Below, piece after piece: positions 26,985-35,406 of a stretch of 64,000 bases of DNA (position 1 is its first letter; the number at the start of each line of letters is the position of its first letter). Position numbers and translations under genes: made by a program. Location: assembly GCF_007954275.1 (NCBI RefSeq), contig NZ_VOLT01000011.1:100189-164188 (forward strand). The letters are read 5' to 3'. Source of the DNA: Colwellia demingiae (GTDB lineage: Bacteria; Pseudomonadota; Gammaproteobacteria; Enterobacterales; Alteromonadaceae). The notes below the pieces were generated by a model. It was not told the DNA's origin. It ran no database searches and saw only the letters and a list, made by a program, of their open reading frames with translations.

Positions 26985-27600
26985 AGAAAGTATTCGAAAG
27001 CTGTTGTGTGGCACGGTAATTTGTCAAACGGCTTATGAAGCAGAATATCTGTACTTAAAAGCAGAAAGTAATAACGATAAAGTGAATGATTTTCTATCAA
27101 ATTTAGATAGAAAACTCACTTACCTCGACAGTGCTGATGCCTATTATTGTACCTTCAATCAAGTGGATGACAGCAACCATCACGAGCTCAGTATTTTATT
27201 TAGTGAAATGCGTAATACCTTTAGACCCTTAGTTGAGTTTTTAGATTTATTGTTAACGGCCACTCAAGCAGATTTACCTATTCGTGCTAAATCAGTACTT
27301 AATATCAATGAGTTATTTGAACCTTTTGAACATGATCAAACGCTAAGCGAACAATTACGTCGGTTGACTTCGATAAAGCCTTTCAAAACGAATAAAACAG
27401 AAACGCGTGAGCAATTAGTAATGGTTTTTCAAAAACTTGAAGAAATGCATTACTTTGTTCGTAAAAATGCAGGCAGCAGTAGGTATTATGCTACGGCACG
27501 TTTTGATTTAATTTACTTACTCATTGAATTCTTAAATGATGCCGAGTTAGTCACTTTACCTGAACAAGAAAAAAGCCAACAAGATGAGCTGCTTTTTTAA
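26977..27600 (+). CDS. KITE subunit (MksE/JetB-like)
   Basis: This 207-residue protein sits between the SMC and kleisin genes and overlaps the SMC stop by 8 bases (ATGTTTAA). It is helical, with a C-terminal winged-helix-like part (MVFQKLEEMHYFVRKNAGSS, then RYYATARFDLIYLLIEFL), as in MukE/MksE proteins that bridge kleisin and SMC heads. Sequence alone is weak; length and gene position carry the call. Confidence 0.75.
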   Translation: MFKESIRKLLCGTVICQTAYEAEYLYLKAESNNDKVNDFLSNLDRKLTYLDSADAYYCTFNQVDDSNHHELSILFSEMRNTFRPLVEFLDLLLTATQADLPIRAKSVLNINELFEPFEHDQTLSEQLRRLTSIKPFKTNKTETREQLVMVFQKLEEMHYFVRKNAGSSRYYATARFDLIYLLIEFLNDAELVTLPEQEKSQQDELLF

Positions 27601-27661
27601 TGGACGTTTTGATGACAAGTCTTAATGGCAGTTTTAACAAAAGCTTTAATGGAGAACGTTA

Positions 27662-28930
27662 ATGGCTGGTTTTGATTCATCTCAAGTTGCAAGTTTGCTC
27701 AGACAAATTGGTGCATACAATGACTTACTCGCTAGTGCCTATGTTTATGGCTCTATAGCAAGTGACGATCAAGATGCTAACACCCTTAGTTTGTTGCATA
27801 AATCTGGCTTGATTAGACCTGATGATTCTCCTGGTGAATATCGAGTAACAACCGATCTTAAGCGCATGTTAAATCGACTGATGCGCAAACAATCAAGCTA
27901 TCGACAACTTACCGATATGGGTAAAGTGATTGATGCGATTGATGAAGTAGCAAAAGATTACGAATTGGCGACAAAGGCCAAAGAGCAAGAAGATGCCGAG
28001 TATTATTTAGATCAACTTGATGATTTACTTTACGAAACTAAAGACAGTTTAAACAATAACTTAGATACTATGCATTTTGCTATTGTTAGCCAGTTTGGTT
28101 TTGTTAGTAGCTTGTCTAATAAAATACGACAAAATGAACGTTATCTTTCACACGCGCAAAAATTGTTAAATGAACTGCAGCAAATTGACCCGCAAGACTG
28201 TTACGAATGGCTAGATTGGGCGTGTCCTAATGAATTCGCCCGTAAAATTTCGAGTTTTGTTTACTGGTATAACCAAATATTACCAAAGCTGCGTTTGATT
28301 ATTGATAATATGCGCATTAGCTTGTTTCGCTTACGTCGAGATGAAAAGCAGGCCAGTCAATTACGAAACATGGCACGTTTCTTACGTAAACACCCTGAAT
28401 TTGACCTTGATGAAAACCTTTTTGAACTGCCAAGTTTACCCGAAACACTCAAATATTCGCCGCCGATGCCACTGCGAAGTTATGTTGATACCAAGCAAAC
28501 AGATATTGAACAACCCTTACTAGAATTGGTACAGTCACTGCGTAAGCAAAGTGTCGTTACCCCAATTAAAACAAGAGTTACAGGTGAAGTTAGCGTAAAA
28601 CCTATTGAAAGGCTTGCCGCGGAAGAAGATTTTTTTGAGCAACAAACCGAATTATTATTCGAGCACGTGATCATTAATAATAGCGCGGTTTCAGCGTTAA
28701 GTTTTTACCAAGAATACCAAGACTCTTGGCTTGATCAGTCACAAAGCATTGCACCCAAAGCCTGGATAGAGTTAGTGTTTAGTTGTTACTGTAAGTTAAC
28801 CAGCGCACAACAAAATGCACTGAATATAAAAATGAAAGGCGTTGCTGTTACCGGTACCACTGATAATTATCGTTATAGTGATGTAGTTATCGAACTAAGA
28901 GGCGAATTAAAAACTGAATTAAGCGCTTAG
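27662..28930 (+). CDS. Kleisin subunit (MksF/JetA-like)
   Basis: This 422-residue protein has an N-terminal winged-helix-like region (about 1-70, LLHKSGLIRPDDSPGEYRVT). A helical middle (about 85-260, including DQLDDLLYETKDSLNNNLD) is followed by a less ordered linker and a C-terminal domain (about 300-422), matching MukF/MksF organisation. It starts 61 bases after the KITE stop with GGAGAACGTTAATG. It should bridge the SMC heads. Confidence 0.78.
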   Translation: MAGFDSSQVASLLRQIGAYNDLLASAYVYGSIASDDQDANTLSLLHKSGLIRPDDSPGEYRVTTDLKRMLNRLMRKQSSYRQLTDMGKVIDAIDEVAKDYELATKAKEQEDAEYYLDQLDDLLYETKDSLNNNLDTMHFAIVSQFGFVSSLSNKIRQNERYLSHAQKLLNELQQIDPQDCYEWLDWACPNEFARKISSFVYWYNQILPKLRLIIDNMRISLFRLRRDEKQASQLRNMARFLRKHPEFDLDENLFELPSLPETLKYSPPMPLRSYVDTKQTDIEQPLLELVQSLRKQSVVTPIKTRVTGEVSVKPIERLAAEEDFFEQQTELLFEHVIINNSAVSALSFYQEYQDSWLDQSQSIAPKAWIELVFSCYCKLTSAQQNALNIKMKGVAVTGTTDNYRYSDVVIELRGELKTELSA

Positions 28931-28987
28931 TTAAAATACTTAACGTTTTTATTAAGTTAGTTTTAAATTGTAGCAAAGGAATGCAAA

Positions 28988-29932
28988 ATGAAAACAGTAA
29001 TGAATAAACAACTTTATAATTTTACCCAAGATAAATTTCAAAAATATCGACAGGGTGGTCAGATAAAAAATTCAGCTTTAGCAACAAAGCTCTATGAAGA
29101 ATATAATTTTGGTCAGCTCGATATTAACAAACAATGGTTAAGCTTTACACTCGATAATCTTCTAGCACTGAGTGACGAAATTCAAAGCGCGCTTAGTCTT
29201 GATATAAGACAAGACCCTTATCCGATTAAAGAAGATAGACTGACCACCTCAGAAAAATTTCGAAATGAAAAAGACAATAGTTATGCCGTTAGCAAAGATT
29301 TTATATTGATCAACAGCCTGTCAGAACTTAACGTTAACCAAAACTGTCATGAAATATCTCCATTAACGTCATTAGGTATGTATATAAAAGCAGATGATAT
29401 TCAATCTGTTGAACACACATCCATCGTTCTAGTTGAAAACCTTGCCGTAATGGCAAACTTAACCTCGATTAATTTAGCATCCCTTAATAATAAAATTTCC
29501 AATACAAATTGCCTTAGTAATAATTTAGATCTAACTCAGGCTTTGTGGCTTTATCGTGGTGATGTTAAAGCGCAGCAAACATCAAATACCAGTTATCAAT
29601 TTTTCCGTCGCTTTAAGGGAAAAGTACCCTTAGTTTGCTTTAGTGATGTGGATCCAAAAGGTATTGAAATTGCGTTAACCAGCGATGCAGATTATTGGTT
29701 AACTATTAAAAATATTGACGACCTTGCCATGCCTTTATCTGGTACTGAACAAGAATGGTATAAGCAGGGCGCTTCAATCTCTTTTTTACAAGAACAGCTG
29801 AGCAATATTCCTAGTCAAAAAATTGATTGCTGGGAAAATATATTTTTAAACCTACGAACCTATAGAAAAACGCTTAAACAAGAACACATACTTAAGCACA
29901 ATGTAGCCTTAGTCTTGATCGAACTAACTTAA
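28988..29932 (+). CDS. TOPRIM nuclease subunit (MksG/JetD-like)
   Basis: The 314-residue protein has an N-terminal part (1-140) without recognised motif and a C-terminal TOPRIM-like domain. Glu150 lies in IVLVENLAVM, and the DxD pair Asp220/Asp222 lies in CFSDVDPKGIEIA; these would bind the metal ions. JetD/MksG proteins use this fold to nick or cut plasmid DNA extruded by the SMC complex. CAAAGGAATGCAAA precedes the ATG. As the fourth gene of the operon, it distinguishes a defence-type complex from a plain condensin. It is slightly shorter than the JetD proteins I know of. Confidence 0.75.
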   Translation: MKTVMNKQLYNFTQDKFQKYRQGGQIKNSALATKLYEEYNFGQLDINKQWLSFTLDNLLALSDEIQSALSLDIRQDPYPIKEDRLTTSEKFRNEKDNSYAVSKDFILINSLSELNVNQNCHEISPLTSLGMYIKADDIQSVEHTSIVLVENLAVMANLTSINLASLNNKISNTNCLSNNLDLTQALWLYRGDVKAQQTSNTSYQFFRRFKGKVPLVCFSDVDPKGIEIALTSDADYWLTIKNIDDLAMPLSGTEQEWYKQGASISFLQEQLSNIPSQKIDCWENIFLNLRTYRKTLKQEHILKHNVALVLIELT

Positions 29933-29943
29933 CAAAATAAACA

Positions 29944-29957
29944 TTGATCTACCTCAT
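29944..29957 (+). promoter_or_regulatory. Candidate FNR/Anr box upstream of tehB
   Basis: TTGATCTACCTCAT resembles TTGAT-N4-ATCAA and lies 81 bases before the tehB start. Two further copies of its core occur at 31880 and 56437. Confidence 0.45.
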
Positions 29958-30037
29958 CAAAAGGTGCCCATTCAAGGTTAATTAGGCGAGATTAGTAGTA
30001 AGATAATCGTCCTAATTTCAAAAAATTAAGAGTTATC

Positions 30038-30604
30038 ATGGTAGTTGATCTAAATAGCCGTTACGGTTTAAACCCTGCTCATAGTGAAGTGGTAGAAGCG
30101 TGTAAAATTATTGAGCCGTGCGATACGTTAGATATGGGGTGTTCGAATGGGCGTAATGCTGTGCACCTTGGCCAACTCGGATTTAACGTAACCGCAATAG
30201 ATGCTAATCCCGGTGCCATTAATATGCTGCAAAGTATTATTAATGAAGAGAAGATGGATAATATTAAGGCTAAGGTATACGACATAAATAATGCAAATTT
30301 TGGTGAGGACTATGGATTTATTAGCTGTACCGTAACGTTAATGTTTATGGACCCAACTCGTGTTGATGATATTCTTGCCGATATGCAAAAACGCACTCTT
30401 GCAGGTGGTTATAACTTGATTGTTTGCGCCATGAGTACTGAAGAACACCCATGCCCAGTTGGTTTCCCATTTACCCTAAAAACGGATCAATTACGTGAAG
30501 CTTATGAAGGATGGGAGCTGATTAAGTATAATGAAGATGTAGGTACTATGCACAATGGCGCTAAATTACAGTTTGCGACTATATTGGCGCGGAAATCTAG
30601 CTAA
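30038..30604 (+). CDS. tehB: TehB-type SAM-dependent methyltransferase
   Basis: This 188-residue class I methyltransferase begins VVDLNSRYGLNPAHSEVVEA, as TehB does. Motif I is TLDMGCSNGRNAVHLGQLG, followed by VTAIDANPGAI. GFISCTVTLMFMDP and NLIVCAMSTEEHPCPVGFPF are also TehB-like. TehB methylates tellurite and can act on other electrophilic oxyanions. It is monocistronic with its own terminator. Confidence 0.88.
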   Translation: MVVDLNSRYGLNPAHSEVVEACKIIEPCDTLDMGCSNGRNAVHLGQLGFNVTAIDANPGAINMLQSIINEEKMDNIKAKVYDINNANFGEDYGFISCTVTLMFMDPTRVDDILADMQKRTLAGGYNLIVCAMSTEEHPCPVGFPFTLKTDQLREAYEGWELIKYNEDVGTMHNGAKLQFATILARKSS

Positions 30605-30668
30605 AATTTCAGCAGCATCTATATTAAGTCAGTCGAATAGTAACTAACTTAATCACCAACTCTCATCC

Positions 30669-30692
30669 AAGCCTCTTTATTGAGGCTTTTTT
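30669..30692 (+). terminator. Terminator after tehB
   Basis: AAGCCTC (30669-30675), loop TTTATT, GAGGCTT (30682-30688), then TTTT. Confidence 0.85.
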
Positions 30693-30921
30693 ATATAGTG
30701 AATAATGGAAATAGAGTTTCGGGTACTGGTGACACCCGAACTGAGTTCAGATATCCGAATTAGATTATTTTCAATATTTCTATTTAGTGATTAGGTTGAT
30801 GTAGATCTAATTACGACTCATCGTAGTTAACATGTAAAAGGTAAAGCTATTAAGCGCAGGAAAAATGCAATAAATCAGACTAAACTTATTTATGTAACGT
30901 TATAACATGAGGATAGTGATA

Positions 30922-31140
30922 ATGAAAATGGTAGACATCCACAGTGAAATCCAAACAGGTATTATCAATTACCTTTCAGTGCACCCGACCGCATCAGCTT
31001 CAGCACAACGTATATGTAATCAGTGGCTTGCCAATGAAAGATACTCTCACAATATTGATCAGGTACAAACGGCAATTAATGGCTTAATTGACCGAGGTGA
31101 AATGCATAAACGCTCAGACGCTGATATATACACATTATAG
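30922..31140 (+). CDS. Small winged-helix-like protein of unknown function
   Basis: This roughly 72-residue protein is MKMVDIHSEIQTGIINYLSV with QRICNQWL...QVQTAINGLIDRGEMHKRSD. The pattern (helix, helix, then LI.rGe...) resembles a small winged helix, as in plasmid or phage regulators. GAGGATAGTGATA before the ATG at 30922 favours that start over the ATG at 30907. The role is unknown. Confidence 0.6.
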   Translation: MKMVDIHSEIQTGIINYLSVHPTASASAQRICNQWLANERYSHNIDQVQTAINGLIDRGEMHKRSDADIYTL

Positions 31141-31362
31141 TAAAGGTTGAAACCTTCACGCTGAAAACCGATGCGTTACGGCGCTTGTCCGTACGGATAG
31201 CCACATGTCCGATTTATCGAAATATATTAAAAGTTTGCTTATTAGCAAGTTGGTTCTTGAGCTAACATAATAATTCTGTCGATGCGTAATTTTGGTTATT
31301 TGGCTCTATACTTTAGATGTATTGATAAAGGATCGAAAAAGTTTGATCCCTAGGAGTTTGGT

Positions 31363-31575
31363 ATGTTTTTAAAAAATAGAAATAACGGCGATATTGTAGA
31401 TGTAGAAAGACTTTGTGATTTAACTAATTTATTTCATGATAAAATTTTAGGAAGTTACCAAGTAGGTGAAGAATTACAAGATCCACAAGAGTTTAATAAA
31501 GTGGATTTAATCTTTCTTTCAGGAGAAGAGCTACCTAAGTGTTGGACGGATCCGAAATATCGAGAGCATAAATAA
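31363..31575 (+). CDS. Conserved-looking small acidic protein of unknown function
   Basis: The 70-residue protein MFLKNRNNGDIVDVERLCDL has a central VGEELQDPQEF and ends LPKCWTDPKYREHK. TAGGAGTTTGGT before the ATG is a good ribosome site. It resembles short proteins seen in marine gammaproteobacteria that have no established function. No catalytic motif is visible. Confidence 0.65.
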   Translation: MFLKNRNNGDIVDVERLCDLTNLFHDKILGSYQVGEELQDPQEFNKVDLIFLSGEELPKCWTDPKYREHK

Positions 31576-31879
31576 CTACTCAGGTGTGTTAGGGCATTAT
31601 ATTGTCTTCGAGATCTTTAATATATAATCAAGAACCAAAATATTGAGCGATAAATCTATTTTCAAACTGATTCAATTCAATATCAAATACAGCGCTTATT
31701 AGTACACAAAGATGATCTACGCTGTTTCCATTTTTAGTAATTGCACCACCACCTAGGTTGCCAATTTACTATTAATGGGCTATTTGATATTTATTGAATT
31801 GATAAGTTGTTTGTTAAACAAAATACGTCACCAGCCAAAATTCAATTTTTCTTCGCCATTCAAGTTAACTGAATAAAAA
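31576..31879. other. Intergenic region, possible gene remnant on the minus strand
   Basis: On the minus strand a run of about 45 open codons (LGGGAITKNGNSVDHLCVLI and onward to IAQYFGS, stop near 31636) begins after a stop and lacks a start codon. It may be a degraded gene end; I cannot name it. Confidence 0.3.
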
Positions 31880-31893
31880 TTGATCTACCTCAA
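31880..31893 (+). promoter_or_regulatory. Candidate FNR/Anr box upstream of the cytochrome c operon
   Basis: TTGATCTACCTCAA matches 9 of 10 defined positions of TTGAT-N4-ATCAA. It lies 86 bases before the cytochrome c start, a usual distance for an anaerobic activator site. Confidence 0.6.
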
Positions 31894-31979
31894 GATAATT
31901 AAACATAGTTACTGTCTAAAAAACAAGCAGCAAACTAAGATCTTAGTATTCCTTAAATATTTAAAATTTAGGAGGGAAT

Positions 31980-32453
31980 ATGAAATATTCAACATTATGT
32001 ATATTTGCACTCGTTGCAGTTGGCTTATTCAGCTGTGATTTAGGACCTGAATCGCCTAAGGGTTTTAGTTTACCCGAAGGAAATAGTGAAGAAGGCAAAG
32101 TTGTCTTTTTAAAATACCAATGTTTAGCATGTCATAGTATAGATGGATTAGAGCCACTACCTGAGGGAAATGATAACTCCGAATTCTCGGTGTACCTTGG
32201 TGGAAAAACAACCAAAGTGAAAACTTACGCTGATTTACTTACCTCAGTCATAAATCCATCTCATAAATTTGCAAAAGGCTATAAACTTAACAGTATTCAA
32301 ACTGAGGGTGTGTCTAAAATGACGGTTTATAACGATGTAATGACAGTCACTGAATTGGTAAACCTAGTAACTTTTTTACAGTCGAGTTATGAATTAACTC
32401 CCTTTAGAAGAAGTGATTATCCGTATTATGGTTATAACGAGGGAGTTAAGTAA
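31980..32453 (+). CDS. Cytochrome c lipoprotein
   Basis: This 157-residue protein has a lipoprotein signal (VAVGLFSC, lipidated Cys19) and a single haem-binding CLACH (Cys48, Cys51, His52). A likely axial methionine is in SKMTVYNDVMTV. It is an envelope-anchored monohaem electron carrier. AGGAGGGAATATG is a very strong ribosome site. UspA and beta-CASP genes follow at 34- and 61-base gaps, probably one operon under the FNR-like box, suggesting a role at low oxygen. Confidence 0.85.
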   Translation: MKYSTLCIFALVAVGLFSCDLGPESPKGFSLPEGNSEEGKVVFLKYQCLACHSIDGLEPLPEGNDNSEFSVYLGGKTTKVKTYADLLTSVINPSHKFAKGYKLNSIQTEGVSKMTVYNDVMTVTELVNLVTFLQSSYELTPFRRSDYPYYGYNEGVK

Positions 32454-32487
32454 ATCGTATTTATAACTAATTATAAGGAGAATTAAA

Positions 32488-32925
32488 ATGAGTAAATCAT
32501 TATATCTAGTAGCCGTTGATGGAGGTGAGTGGGGAGAACGTGCTGCTGATCGGGCAATTCATTTAGCTGAAAAAACGCATGCTAAAGTAAAGCTAGTTAC
32601 TGTGATAGATTGGCCATATTTGCACCCAATGATAATTGAGGGTGCAGCTCCCCCTGTATTAGATAAGGAAGCGGAAGAAATAACAGTTAGGGCGAAAGTA
32701 TTAACGCCATTGGTAGAAAAATATAATAGCTTAACGCTGAATATTACCACTGAATTACTTTGGGGTGATCCAGCAGTTATATTAAAAGAACAAGTTGAAG
32801 ATACAAATGCCGTTATGTTATTTGTTGGCCGCCAAGGTAGATCTTGTATTGCTGATACTTTATTTGGAAGTGTAGCGAATAAACTTGCTCATACTGTCGG
32901 TATACCAATTGTATTAGTTCCATAA
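32488..32925 (+). CDS. Universal stress protein (UspA family)
   Basis: This 145-residue single Usp domain begins SLYLVAVDGGEWGERAADRA. It ends with FVGRQGRSCIADTLFGSVA followed by NKLAH, close to the ATP-binding G-2x-G-9x-G(S/T) motif. AAGGAGAATTAAA precedes the ATG. Such proteins bind ATP and accumulate under stress or anaerobiosis. Confidence 0.9.
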   Translation: MSKSLYLVAVDGGEWGERAADRAIHLAEKTHAKVKLVTVIDWPYLHPMIIEGAAPPVLDKEAEEITVRAKVLTPLVEKYNSLTLNITTELLWGDPAVILKEQVEDTNAVMLFVGRQGRSCIADTLFGSVANKLAHTVGIPIVLVP

Positions 32926-32986
32926 TTTTCCTAGTTTAATCTCGACCATAGCTAACCGGTTATCTAACAATTAGTGAGGTTTTTCG

Positions 32987-34342
32987 ATGAATATTACATT
33001 TTTGGGTGGTACTGGAACAGTAACCGGTTCAAAATATTTTGTAGAAACAAGTACCACCAATATTTTGGTTGATTGCGGATTATATCAAGGTTATAAATGG
33101 CTTCGAGCAAGAAACAGAGAACCATTACCACTAGATTTAAAAAGCTTAGACGCCATAGTGCTTACCCATGCACATCTAGATCATTCAGGATTTATTCCCG
33201 CTCTCTATAAACAAGGTTTTCGTGGCCGCGTTTATGCTCATCAAGCTACGATTAGTTTATGCTCTATTTTGCTACCCGATAGTGGTCATATACAAGAAGA
33301 CGATGCTAAATTTTATGGCAAACACAAAATTAGTAGACATGAAAATCCGGAACCTTTATATGACAAGGCAACAGCCGAGGCATGTCTATCCCTGTTTAAA
33401 GCAGTAGACTTCAATGAAGAATTTAAAATTGGTGATATAGACATAGAATTGCAAAGTGCTGGGCACATATTAGGAGCTGCGAGTGTGATCCTAAAAGCTG
33501 ATGGTAAACGTGTCGGATTTTCAGGTGATGTTGGACGTCCCGATGACATTATCATGTATCCGCCGAAACCACTTCCTGCACTAGATTTATTACTCCTTGA
33601 GTCAACTTATGGCAATCGACTACATGATAAGGAAGATGCTTTTGAACAACTTGCTGAAATTGTAAATTCAACAGCTAAAAAAGGAGGCGTACTTTTAATA
33701 CCGAGTTTTGCTGTGGGAAGAACCGAAGCCGTGCAACATATGCTCGCAACCTTGATGAAAAAAGAACTCATTCCTAAGTTACCTGTTTATCTTGATAGTC
33801 CCATGGCGATCAATGTTTTCAATATTTATTGTGAACATTTTGATTTGAATCGGCTAAGCAACGAACAATGCCTTGAAATGTGTAATGTTGCAACGTTCAC
33901 TAGAACAGTGGACGAATCGAAAGCGTTATCTGAATTGATTATGCCTCATATTATTATAGCCGGTAGTGGCATGGCTACTGGTGGACGAATTTTGCATCAT
34001 CTGAAACGTTTATTAGATGATTATCGTACTACGGTATTATTCACCGGTTACCTTTCTGGCGGTACCCGAGGGGCCAAAATGTTGGCTGGAAAGGACAATG
34101 TAAAAATACATGGCAAGTGGTTACCAGTCAAAGCGAGAGTTGAAGTATTGCATGGATTATCGGGCCATGGTGATTATGAGGATATTACCCAGTGGTTGCA
34201 GATTTCGAAATTACATCCCAAAACTAAAGTTCTACTGGTCCACGGTGAGCCAGAAGCCAGTGAATCGATGCGTGACCATTTAATGCAACATACTCAGTTT
34301 GATGTTGATGTTGCCAAATATCATGAAATATTACGGCTATAA
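32987..34342 (+). CDS. Metallo-beta-lactamase/beta-CASP ribonuclease-like protein
   Basis: This 451-residue protein starts MNITFLGGTGTVTGSKYFVE and has the zinc motif HAHLDH at 61-66. Further motifs are SAGHILGAAS, FSGDVGRPDD, LLLESTYGNRLH and the beta-CASP segments IPSFAVGRTEAVQHML, IAGSGMATGGRILHHL and VEVLHGLSGHGDY. This is the CPSF73-like/YbcI-type class that processes RNA. Next to UspA and cytochrome c it probably belongs to a stress regulon. The substrate is unknown. Confidence 0.88.
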   Translation: MNITFLGGTGTVTGSKYFVETSTTNILVDCGLYQGYKWLRARNREPLPLDLKSLDAIVLTHAHLDHSGFIPALYKQGFRGRVYAHQATISLCSILLPDSGHIQEDDAKFYGKHKISRHENPEPLYDKATAEACLSLFKAVDFNEEFKIGDIDIELQSAGHILGAASVILKADGKRVGFSGDVGRPDDIIMYPPKPLPALDLLLLESTYGNRLHDKEDAFEQLAEIVNSTAKKGGVLLIPSFAVGRTEAVQHMLATLMKKELIPKLPVYLDSPMAINVFNIYCEHFDLNRLSNEQCLEMCNVATFTRTVDESKALSELIMPHIIIAGSGMATGGRILHHLKRLLDDYRTTVLFTGYLSGGTRGAKMLAGKDNVKIHGKWLPVKARVEVLHGLSGHGDYEDITQWLQISKLHPKTKVLLVHGEPEASESMRDHLMQHTQFDVDVAKYHEILRL

Positions 34343-35328
34343 AATGGGCATGGAAGCAGGGTGGTTAAGTAGTAAAATCATACTTATAACCATGTTTAAA
34401 TAGGTAAAAATGACAAATAAGTGAGTGTTTTCTGCCTTTGTATTATTAATGTCATCACAGATATCAGGTGTATTTCATGCTGTTAACGAATGAATTTATC
34501 ATTAAATTAACGACTAAAATTACATTTTAACCATTTATAGCAACTTAGTGTGAAATAGCGAAGCATTGATATTATTGTTATTTTATCAAGTCTAAAACTA
34601 CAATGTTAAGAATAGATAAATGAAATCGTAACATTGTTGAGATGTGATATTGAGATGTAAACGCAAGACATAGATTCAAAAATGTAAACATGGGTTGATG
34701 TAGGATATTACTAATAGTCCAGGCACTGATTACACGTTAGCGTTGTGAAAGTCATTGGAACCATATGTAGTGATAAGAGTTAGAAGTTATAATTAGATAG
34801 TTACCAATAAAATATTAGCCACCAGTAAACTGGTTTACACATCAAGTGATGATAACAGCCGTAATCAAGTTGGTAATCAAGACGCAGTGTAAAAAATCAT
34901 TGTGAAGCAATAATGATAAAATTAAAAATACAGTAGAAAGATTAAATCCAACTTCGTATTTTCAAATTACGCTGAGCTAATGTTATTCAATTGCCAGCTA
35001 ACTTTTTAGTTAAATCAGCAGTTCAAGGATTTGTTAAAGATTCCATCGTCATGTGTGTGAAAAATAACGAGGTAAGTTACACTAAAATTTATTTCATGCA
35101 CGTAGCGCACGATTAGAAAATGAGAATTTACCGCTTGAAATACGAAGAGTGAATCTAAAATAAAATTAAAGTGGTATTTTCAAAACTGTATATTTATAAA
35201 TACTAAATGGCGGAAATGTTCGTATAGCGCTTTAAGACTATATGTTTACGATTAGTGTGCTGACAGTACCAATCTAGTAATAAAGCCTGAACAAGGGTAA
35301 TCTGAATAAGTAGAGCATAGGAAACACC
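34343..35328. other. Gene-poor region before the integrase
   Basis: About 1 kb is AT-rich with no supported gene on either strand. It has no recognisable transposase remnant, tRNA or long repeat, and may be decayed mobile DNA. Confidence 0.5.
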
Positions 35329-35370
35329 ACCCACTATGTCCGATACTCTTCAGTATTGGACATAGTGGGT
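35329..35370. repeat. 19-bp near-perfect palindrome upstream of the integrase
   Basis: ACCCACTATGTCCGATACT (35329-35347), loop CTTC, AGTATTGGACATAGTGGGT (35352-35370) pairs over 19 bp with a single G.T. It ends 36 bases before the recombinase frame. It could be an operator, a recombination site or a repeated palindromic element; a related hairpin occurs at 60394-60429. Confidence 0.8.
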
Positions 35371-35406
35371 ATAATGATTTAAACTAGCTTCATCTGCCTT
35401 ATCTGC

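Noticed and set aside
8467..34960. Shared 14-mer AAATCCAACTTCGT near 8468 and 34947
   Set aside because: Several 14-base matches are expected by chance in 64 kb of AT-rich sequence; flanks do not align.
34343..35328. Hidden element genes upstream of the integrase
   Set aside because: Reading both strands I found only short frames broken by stops; nothing matched excisionase, relaxase or toxin patterns.
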